From positions 3,156,452 through 3,220,451 of the forward strand of contig JAPTHN010000038.1 in assembly GCA_026936325.1 (NCBI GenBank): 64,000 nt of DNA, read 5' to 3'. A program made the translations under genes and the position numbers. Shown here piece after piece: positions 55,469 to 64,000 of this stretch. Under the pieces are notes generated by a model. The model saw nothing but the letters and a program-made list of their open reading frames with translations. It did not search any database and was not told the origin of the DNA. Origin of the DNA: Platynereis dumerilii (Eukaryota > Annelida > Polychaeta > Phyllodocida > Nereididae). How positions within the stretch are numbered: position 1 is the stretch's first letter; each line of letters starts with the position of its first letter.

Positions 55469-57690
55469 ATGGCCAGAAAAAATGTCCAAGTAATGAAAAC
55501 GAGGGAGAGTGGATGGGGCAAATCGTCCGCACTGCAAAGTCAGTCTCAGTCTTATCCAGCATGTTTATATTTTTCATAATTTGGCATGTTCACAAATTCG
55601 TGGAGGTGTAAAAACGAGCATGCACGAATTCATGGATGTGTAAAAACGAGCATAAGTGCTCGTGTATATGTAATAACTAACACTCGTGGATATGCTTTAT
55701 TATTCATTCGTGAACCTAGCTGCCAATACTAGCATTCGTGGAGGTGTTACATGCTTCGCTTTTAAGGTCAAAATTAGGTTTGGAATAGTTCAAGGGGCCC
55801 TTTGGAGTCCTCGGACATAATGAATAAGCCACTAGCGTCTAGTGTATCAGTCTAGATGTCGGTTTAGCCCTACTAATAACTGTGTCTAAGGTATTTCAGT
55901 GATTTTGGACATTGTTGGTTTACTGAGACTTACAGTCTGTCTCATTTCTAGCATGCACGGTCGCCTTCGGTCGTCGTCAAAAATCTGACAAAAACGGCAC
56001 CAAAACATCGAAAAAACTTGATAGACAAATTACAAAATAGCTATTTTACTAGTGACTAGGCTATGTGAATTTCTAGTACTGCATGTATGACCTGTACATG
56101 CTGAGCAATCAGGCCAAACAACAGTTTGCATGTTGTGAGACAAACTGTTGTATGGAAGTAATGGAATTGGTTGACCGTTTTGTATAAAAGCGAAGTTGCT
56201 TTTTTCTTGATTAATTTCATTATTTAATTGCAAACAGATGTGAAGCTACTTGTGGAGCAAGTTCCAGTCTGTACAGGCGGAAGTATCTTTTTTGGTAACA
56301 TCCTGTGAAATCTGGAATTGGCCTGCCTATTATCTGTATGGTGTCAGTGGATGGGAGGTTTAATGTATAGACTTTGGTGAATTTATTTGGATGAAATGTT
56401 TAATAATCTTAGTACGTTTGCGATAGGTTGGAAAAAGCAGCCAACTCAGTGTGTCAAATTGGTAATGAAAAAAGATAATATGGTGGTGTTTAGACCATAT
56501 CTTACAGGCAATAGCCAATGATATATCTAGCTGAAACAAGAATACAAGGATTGTCCAATGAACCAACATAAATTTTCAACCGATGATTAGCAAATGACAT
56601 CCGATGGCACGGGTAGGGGCCCCCAGCCTCCCTGATCCTAGGGGCCCCCAGCCCCCTGATCCTAGGGGCCCCCAGCCTCCCTGATCCTAGGGGCCCAACA
56701 ACCTCTAGTTGAGCCCCTTGAAGAAGGGGGAGTCCAGCACCAGCTGAAAACATCACATGTATTCCGGAGAGCATAGTGGCAGAAGGTATGGTACTTAGGT
56801 TCATGTGACACCTGGCAACAATGTTGAGCGAGTCCAGCCCCTGCTGAAAACTCTTGGGCAGATGAGTGAGCAATGGCTCCCCCTGGCAGGTTGTCACTTC
56901 CAGAAGACAGGTCTACTGCAACAGAGAAAACACAAAAGAGGAAAAAGGTCCGTACATGTTAAATGAGTGATATGCAAACGGAATGAAAAGGGGGAAATTG
57001 GAAGAGATGGTACTAAGGTTGAAGAGAATGAGGTTTTAAAAAAAAAAATTAGATTGAAAAGGAACCGCTCTAGAATGGGTTTTTAAAGGGGGGAGTAGCA
57101 GAAAAAAAAACAACTTGCCTGTATAGTATGAATCAGTAATGGTTGTCAGGTCGGCAGCAGGTCTCTTGGACGTCCAAGGAAAGGCGATCTGGTCCAGGAT
57201 CAGGTCCAGCACAAGCTGAAAACCTAAGTAGCTGGCAGGAAAAACGGCCACACGAAGAAGGAGCTGATGGCGGCATACAGACTACCCAAGTGGAAGCTCC
57301 CATCATAAATGAAAATGATTATTTCCCTTATTTCTGTTCCAAAATAAATTATTTCATGAAAAGGAAAACTCCAACCCCGCAGCCTCCCCTTTAAAATATT
57401 AAGGCATTTTTCTAATCGAAGAAGTGTTTAGGGATATAATGATTTCTCGACAGACAATGATTTATAAAACATGTACCAAGGAAGCCACATTTTCTGCATT
57501 GCAAGAGGTGCATGCAATATAATCATCAAGTCAAACAGCCACCCCTGGTGTAATTTAATGTAACCACACAAATGATGCTGGATGCTCATGGCCTAATGGT
57601 TAGAGCACTGAACAATAAATCCAGGCATTAGAGGACACCCAAGTACACCTTGTCCCAGACCTGAAACCAGTGTCCTGGAACTCAACTGAA
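55469..57690 (-). repeat. left arm of the large inverted repeat
   Basis: From TTAATGGCCAGAAAAAATG to a SINE head near 57600-57690, this arm is the reverse complement of 59545-61725 at roughly 90-95% identity by eye. On its minus strand it carries, in order: the SINE head; a fragment of the GTGACCATTTAAT MITE family; a segment with three TTTTCAGC..G.GCTGGAC units; an hAT-like element left end (from 56716 downward); and a minisatellite of CTCGTTTTTACACATCCACG words. Open frames here are not in a gene I recognise. Confidence 0.85.
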
Positions 57691-59544
57691 GTGAGTTCTT
57701 TGTGGCTGTATTGGGGGTTCGGGAGGAGGCAGGCTGTGTTGGCATCAAACATAAGCATTGATAGGGTGGTCCAAAACAACTTCTTCTGAATTTCTCTGAT
57801 TTGAATCTTGCATTATGATCTCATTCACATAGAGGGTATTGTGTAAAATTTTCAGCAAAATCAATTAATATTTAGAGGTGGCACAAAGCCGTTGAAGTTT
57901 AACATGCGATTACCCATCTGCAGACCTCAAAATCATCGGTATTTGCAAATCTTGCTATAACGGCATGTTATTTTGATCAAGAAACCAATCCAATCATGAT
58001 ATTCTCTCTGACTTACAACCTTTCGTAGCAGGTCAGCATAGATATTACATAGGTTAATTATCAGGCCTTTTTTCATAAAAACAGGCAAATATTTCACTCA
58101 CTACGAATAATGAATAAAAGATAACACCTAGATATTACTTTTCCATGCCAGGTCTGAGAAAGATCTGGGAAATTGACCAATTTTTCAGTTGCACGAATGA
58201 GGAATCTATCTATATAAATAAAAGTGTAATGTCAGTGGCACATTCACCATATGGGGTTCCACCACCGACACCATCAAAATTGCCCCATTTTCACCTCATT
58301 CCCATTCACCACCCCAAATGCATGCAAATGTTACTACTTTCCCATATCCATATAACCTATTCACCCCTAACACCCTAATGTCTCCTTTCAAACAATTCCC
58401 TTTTCAGCCCCCCTTCACCCTATGTAGATCAGCCTCTGCCTCTGCTTCTTTTGTCCAAGACTTTCAACAGCCCTGCCAACCCTCACCCCATCAATTATGC
58501 ACATTTGCTCTTTTCTCATACATACCTTTCTGATGAACCCATTTCTGAATGAGTTCCTACTGGCTCTTTACCTTCGATTCAAAAGTCCACAAGGAAAGCA
58601 CCTAATAATCTCACCAAGCAAGCCATTCCCTTCGTGGTTATACTTCCGGTCACATGACTTTGTTGTGATCCACCCTGGGATCCACGCAGGCTGCATTTTC
58701 GCGCCTTTTGCTGCTGCTTATGTATACACAGGATATTGCACTTTCTACAGGCCCACATGTATGATACATCTGTGAAAATAGGTTTGCTTGCTTTTAATTA
58801 CATTCCAATCAACTGCATTCATTCCTGTGCAACATTACAACGACACTTGAAACAATCTAAGGTACCACTGACAATTTAAAGTGCAATTCACTTCCACACC
58901 TCCCCAGATCAAGGATTTTAGGGCAATAACTCTACTCATTCACGGCAATCTAACAACAAGAGGCCATCGTCATTACGTGTGTGTTCACTTCACTGCTTTG
59001 AAACTGTCCAATTAACCTATGTCAGTCCATAAGTCCTTCATTGACAGCCTCGATTGCCTTTCACTTTGTCAAATGAAATTGACATTCACACCTTCTCAAC
59101 GGTTATTTTGTCAATTACTCAATTATAGCCCTTGACCTTTATATATATATGTAGCTAATAAGCTTTAATAGCCCTTCATCAAGCAATTAAGACCCTCACC
59201 ACAGCTGTCAGGCCATTCCACTCATCAAAATTTCACTCAATTATTAATAAAATATATAGGCTATACTAGAAATGCCCATTGGTGATCAGGGGATGAAAGA
59301 CTTGGTGCAAAATGGTGTGTCTACTATATACTATGTAAGATCTGTCTATGTATCATCTGTTTATCGATAGATGTATGATCTGCCTATCTTTCTCTGATGT
59401 GCGACACAGTTCTGTGTGTCTGTGCAATTTAATATATATATGCAATGTATCTCATAAAATACCTATAATTCCACTGTCAATATATTTGTATTCTACACTG
59501 CATATATATATTTACACATTAACTCAGCATATCAATATACACAG
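57691..59544. other. spacer of the large inverted repeat
   Basis: This 1.85 kb is not part of either arm. 58140-58760 is unusually pyrimidine-rich (long CCC/TTC/CCAT stretches). It starts near TCTATATAAATAAAAGTGTA, which resembles a Helitron 5' end, but I found no matching hairpin-CTRR 3' end. The remainder is A/T-rich with (TA)n. No gene is seen. Confidence 0.45.
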
Positions 59545-61725
59545 ACACTGGTTTCAGGTCTGGGACAAGGTGTACTCGGGTGTCCTCTAATGCCTGGATT
59601 TATTGTTCAGTGCTCTAACCATTAGGCCATGAGCATCCAGCATCATTTGTGTGGTTACATTAAATTACACCAGGGGTGGCTGTTTGACTTGATGATTATA
59701 TTGCATGCACCTCTTGCATTGCAGAAAATGTGGCTTCCTTGGTACATGTTTTGTAAATCATTGTCTGTCGAGAAGTATCTTTTTTGGTAACATCCTGTGA
59801 AATCTGGAATTGGCCTGCCTATTGCCTGTAAGATATGGGGGGCTGCGGGGTTGGAGTTTTCCTTTTCATGAAATAATTTATTTTGGAACAGAAATAAGGG
59901 AAATAATCATTTTCATTTATGATGGAAGCTTCCACTTGGGTAGTCAGTATGCCGCCATCAGCTCCTTCTTCGTGTGGCCGTTTTTCCTGCCAGCTACTTA
60001 GGTTTTCAGCTTGTGCTGGACCTGATCCTGGATCAGATCGCCTTTCCTTGGACATCCAAGAGACCTGCTGCCGACCTGACAACCATTACTGATTCATACT
60101 ATACAGGCCTTTTTTTTTTTTTTCTGGTACTCCCCCCCTTTAAAAACCCATTCTATAGCGGTTCCTTTTCAATCTAATTAATTTTTAAAACCTCATTCTC
60201 TTCAACCTTAGTACCATCTCTTCCAATTTCCCCCTTTTCATTCCGTTTGCATATCACTCATTTAACATGTACGGACCTTTTTCCTCTTTTGTGTTTTCTC
60301 TGTTGCAGTAGACCTGTCTTCTGGAAGTGACAACCTGCCAGGGGGAGCCATTGCTCACTCATCTGCCCAAGAGTTTTCAGCAGGGGCTGGACTCGCTCAA
60401 CACTGTTGCCAGGTGTCATCATGAACCTAAGTACCATACCTTCTGCTACTATGCTCTACAGAATACATGGGATGTTTTCAGCTGGTGCTGGACTCCCCCT
60501 TCTTCAAGGGGCTCAACTAGAGGTTGTGGGGCCCCTAGGATCAGGGAGGCTGGGGGCCCCTAGGATCAGGGAGGCTGGGGGCCCCTACCCGTGCCATCGG
60601 ACGTCATTTGCTAATCATTGGTTGAAAATTTATGTTGGTTCATTGGACAATCCTTGTATTCTTGTTTCAGCTAGATATATCATTGGCTATTGCCTGTAAG
60701 ATATGGTCTAAACACCATCATATTATCTTGTTTCATTACCAATTTGACACACTGAATTGGCTGCTTATTCCAACCTATCGCAAACATACTAAGATTATTA
60801 AACATTTCATCCAAATAAATTCACCAACGTCTATACATTAAACCTCCCATCCACTGACACCATACAGATAATAGGCAGGCCAATTCCAGATTTCACAGGA
60901 TGTTATCAAAAAAGATACTTCCGCCTGTACAGACTGGAACTTGCTCCACAAGTAGCTTCACATCTGTTTGCAATTAAATAATGAAATTAATCAAGAAAAA
61001 CCCGATTTCGCTTTTATACAAAACGGTCAACCAATTCCATTACTTACATACAACAGTTTGTCTCACAACATGCGAACTGGTGTTTGGCCTGATTGCTCAG
61101 CATTTACAGGTCACACAGTAGAAAATTCACATAGCCTAGTCACTAGTAAAATAGCTATTTTGTAATTTGTCTTTCAAGTTTTTTCGATGTTTTTGGTGCC
61201 GTTATTGTCAGATTTTTGACGACGACCGAAGCCACCGTCCATGCTAGAAATGAGACAGACTGTCTCAGTAAACCAACAATGTCCAAAATCACTGAAATAC
61301 CTTAGAAACAGTTATTAGTAGGGCTAAACCGACATCTAGACTGATACGCTAGACGCTAGTGGCTTATTCATTATGTCTGAGGACTCCAAAGGGCCCCTTG
61401 AACTATTCCAAACCTAATTTTGACCTTAAAAGCGAAGCATGTAACACCTCCACGAATGCTAGTATTGGCAGGTTCAGGAATGAATAATAAAGCACATCCA
61501 CAAGTGTTAGTAATTACATATACACGAGCACTTATGCTCGTTTTTACACATCCACGAATACGTGCATGCTCGTTTTTACACCTCCACGAATTTGTGAACA
61601 TGCCAAATAATGAAAAATATAAACATGCTGGATAAGACTGAGACTGACTTTGCAGTGCGGACGATTTGCCCCACCCACCCTCCCTCGTTTTCATTACTTG
61701 GACATTTTTTCTGGCCATTAACACC
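59545..61725 (+). repeat. right arm of the large inverted repeat
   Basis: Reverse complement of the left arm. It includes a polypyrimidine-AG boundary before TAGACCTGTCTTCTGG (about 60309), the hAT-like left end at 60509 (AAGGGGCTCAACTAGAGG), and about 900 bp collinear with the whole element at 26425, breaking off near 61405 inside GGGCCCCTTGAACTATTCC. The inner 60-80 bp differ from the left arm (59770-59835 has GTATCTTTTTTGGTAACATC where the left arm has other sequence). Confidence 0.85.
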
Positions 61726-61800
61726 TCAAAAGTACCAGGCCAGCTTGCAGACCACTCAGCCACGTAGGCACTCGACACTCCAGTGAAAAAAAAAAATCTT
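61726..61800 (-). mobile_element. tRNA-like SINE head beside the right arm
   Basis: On the minus strand, TACGTGGCTGAGTGGTCTGC with AAGCTGGCC resembles the 5' half of a tRNA-Ser/Leu (A-box-like TGGCTGAGTGG). It continues into the arm, so the arm's outer edge may originally have been a SINE. The left arm lacks this head. Confidence 0.45.
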
Positions 61801-62074
61801 GAGACCAATATAGATCTTTAACAATTATGTAATATGAAATTGAGATTTATGAGCAGGACAGTCATTGGAGGCATAAGGCAAGACTGGTTTAGGGTCATTG
61901 AACAGCAGCAGTAAGCAATGGAATAACTTCCAGAGACCTCCATTTCCTGTCTTGGAAGATAATAGCCTTTTTAAAAATTGTATGGCTTAAATCAATGGCT
62001 ATATGGTGTAGTTTTCCACCAGGGGACTTGAATTCTGGCATCATTGCTTGTTCTGTGTGATGGGTTTTATAATG

Positions 62075-62278
62075 GACGCTCCCTGGATCTTGCGGAATTT
62101 CACACTTGCCACAAGGAAAATCTTGGAGTACCAACATCACTACAGTCCTGGATATTTAATTTCCTAACTGAAAGACCTCAATTTGTAAGCACGCAACATG
62201 AAATCTCTAATGTCATCACATTAAACACTGGTGCCCCCCAGGGATGTGTTCTATCCCCTGTCTTATTTGTGTTGTGCA
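62075..62278 (+). mobile_element. non-LTR retrotransposon (LINE) reverse-transcriptase fragment
   Basis: The plus frame reads SLQSWIFNFLTERPQFVSTQ, then NTGAPQGCVLSPVLFVL, which matches the RT fingers/palm block (WIxxFLxxRxQxV..TGxPQGxVLSPxLF) of CR1/Jockey-type LINEs. It stops abruptly at 62278, where a 120-bp piece of the inverted-repeat family (GGGGCCCCACAACCTCTAG...) begins. It is a short dead fragment. Confidence 0.75.
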
Positions 62279-62398
62279 GGATCCTAGGGGCCCCACAACC
62301 TCTAGTTGAGCCCCTTGAAGAAGGGGGAGTCCAGCACCAGCTGAAAACATCCCATGTATTCCGGAGAGCATAGTGCAGAAGGTATGGTACTTAGGTTA
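62279..62398 (-). repeat. fragment of the 55-61 kb inverted-repeat family
   Basis: CCTAGGGGCCCCACAACCTC, TTGAGCCCCTTGAAGAAGGG, CAGCACCAGCTGAAAACATC and GTATTCCGGAGAGCATAGTG match 56680-56800, same orientation as the left arm. It includes the hAT-like end, but the sequence continues beyond it into the same neighbouring unit as in the arms. Confidence 0.75.
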
Positions 62399-62409
62399 TG
62401 AACTCTTTG

Positions 62410-63660
62410 AGCTTTTGCCCAGTTAGTCCAGGTTCTAAGCCTGGATATTGGGCATAATTGTTCACTTTGTTGTACAGCTACGAAATTTGGCACAAAGGTA
62501 GAGGAGGTCAGTACCTTCAATTTTGGATATGGAGGCGTTCTCAAAAATTCCTAGAAATGACAAACGGTTGCCATGGAAACCAAATTTAGCATTTTTTGAC
62601 ATTATTCAATAAATTTCAAATTAACTGTCATAAATTCGGGCAAAAATGATCAAAATGGTAAGTCAAGACATAGAAAGTCATTTTTCATTGATTATTTTGC
62701 ATTTAGAGTGCCATGGAGACCCAATTGATGGGGGTAAAGTATGACCAATTAAGGAAATACAGCTTTTCTCATGAAATATTGGTAAATACAGGGTCGTTAA
62801 CGGTACAACATTCTGGGTATACCCCCATGTGACATATCATTTTAAAGCTCACCAAGAGCACATTCATTTGGTAGGTCATTTATGGTAACCATGCTAACGA
62901 GCAACTCACAGGAACAACTTGAACGCAATTTCAAACTGTATCAGCAATCGCCTAATTGATCTCTTTAATGAAGACGATGTCAAACAATGGACTTAATTTA
63001 ACAAAACAAGTATGAAATTTGGTACACAGATATTAGAGGGCAGTTCCATCAATTTTAGATATGGAGACTTTCACAAAAATTCCCAAATGGTAAACGGTTG
63101 CCATGGGAACCAAATTTGGAATTTTTTGCCATTATTCTATATGTTTTGAGTTGATTGTCATAAATTCAGGTAAAATCTGGCACAATGGTAAGTCCGGACA
63201 CAAAAAGTCATTTTTTAGTGATTATTATGCATTGACGGTGCCCTGGCGGCCCTGCATGAGGAAGTAAATATGACCAATTAAGGAAATATTGCTTTTTTCA
63301 TATATTTTTGCAAATTGCTGAGTCATTAGTGGTACAACATTCTGGGTATACCCCCATGTGACATATCATTTTAAAGCTCACCAAAACACATTCATTTGGT
63401 AGGTGATTTATGGTAACCATGGTAACTAGCAACTCACAAGAACAACTTGAACGCAATTTCAAGCTGCATCATTGATCGCCAAATTGATCACTTTCATGAC
63501 CCTTGTATCAAATTAATGGACTTAAACAATACAAGTATGAAATTTGGTTTAAAGATATAAGAAGTCAGTACCCTCAATTTTGGATATGGAGGTATTCTGA
63601 AAATTCTCAGCAAGGACAAATGGTTGCCATGGAAACCAAATTTTTTTAAATTTTTTTAGA
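62410..63660. repeat. tandem array of about 530-bp units
   Basis: Two full units and a partial third. GAAATTTGG anchors fall at 62482, 63014 and 63539, periods of 532 and 525. Each unit contains AACGGTTGCCATGG.AACCAA, GACCAATTAAGGAAATA, GTACAACATTCTGGGTATAC and CATTTATGGTAACCATG. The third breaks off at a poly-T tract. No open frame spans a unit. Confidence 0.9.
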
Positions 63661-64000
63661 AAACATGGCTGGGTGATATGCTTGATATTTATGCTTTGCT
63701 ACAGCTTGACAGAAAGCCCAGACCAATTAATTTCTGCATTGAGACAGGAAAAAAGAACTACTGAATATCTTATATATATATATATATATATATGGAGCCG
63801 CTAAACTTTAATATATTTATAATATTATCCATGGGAACGAGAGCTGCATAAAACTTCTCATTAAACCTTGAGCGAGAGAGGGGGGCATGAGGGCAAGGTA
63901 TACCCTCTTTACCCGAAGACAAAACATTGTTAGATCTTATTTTAAAACAAACTAGTATAAACATATGAAACATTACAGATATCATAATATAATTTTGTCG
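63661..64000. other. right edge, no gene recognised
   Basis: A/T-rich with a (TA)n microsatellite at 63771-63793. Nothing else is supported. Confidence 0.4.

Noticed and set aside
58205-58230. Helitron-like 5' end TCTATATAAATAAAAGTG
   Set aside because: No hairpin followed by CTRR was found in the expected place, and no Rep or helicase sequence. The similarity is short and A/T-rich.
61371-61808. 145-codon minus-strand open frame
   Set aside because: It spans a SINE head and the right arm of the inverted repeat, with no protein family pattern.

Overview
The window is eukaryotic genomic DNA, very probably from a marine invertebrate deuterostome. Echinoderm or hemichordate is my best guess. 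The reasons are an intron-rich gene with GT-AG splice sites throughout, a dense load of small DNA transposons and MITEs, tRNA-derived SINEs with GATA tails, and the recurring motif TAGGCCTA, which I associate with ambulacrarian genomes. No prokaryotic gene structure, CRISPR array, rRNA or intact tRNA gene is visible.

The main content is one large minus-strand gene, coding from 40039 down to 6282. I could follow 36 coding exons by hand. All phases agree and sum to 4740 nt, or 1579 residues plus stop. The product is a secreted or membrane-anchored member of the alpha-2-macroglobulin/complement C3 superfamily: signal peptide, macroglobulin domains, an LDL-receptor class A module where the bait region would sit, a thioester-type alpha/alpha domain, a CUB remainder, a receptor-binding domain and a cysteine-rich hydrophobic C terminus. 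The GCGEQ thioester motif is absent. LDLa plus no thioester is the architecture of arthropod Mcr (Tep6), so I call it Mcr-like. Its 33.8 kb is mostly introns filled with transposons.

At the left edge (1-4343) is the 3' end of a plus-strand gene. It runs toward the macroglobulin gene and encodes a Ser/Thr/Asp-rich stalk with a GPI-anchor-like tail. I do not recognise its family.

From about 40.2 kb to the right end I see no host gene. This half is a patchwork of hAT-like elements (several with perfect 8-bp target duplications, one nested in another), TA-flanked Tc1/mariner-type elements and MITEs, SINEs, a 35-bp minisatellite, a LINE reverse-transcriptase fragment and a tandem array of about 530-bp units. 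The most conspicuous structure is a large inverted repeat at 55.5-61.7 kb, with arms of about 2.2 kb around a spacer of about 1.85 kb. The arms carry a chimaera that includes the hAT-like family also found whole at 26.4 kb.

Points most worth a second look: the thioester-less LDLa macroglobulin with a 15-nt microexon and a duplicated splice donor; complementary (GATA)n/(TATC)n arrays that flank exons 28-29 and could pair in the pre-mRNA; the large inverted repeat; and the shared MITE families that link gene introns with the intergenic half.
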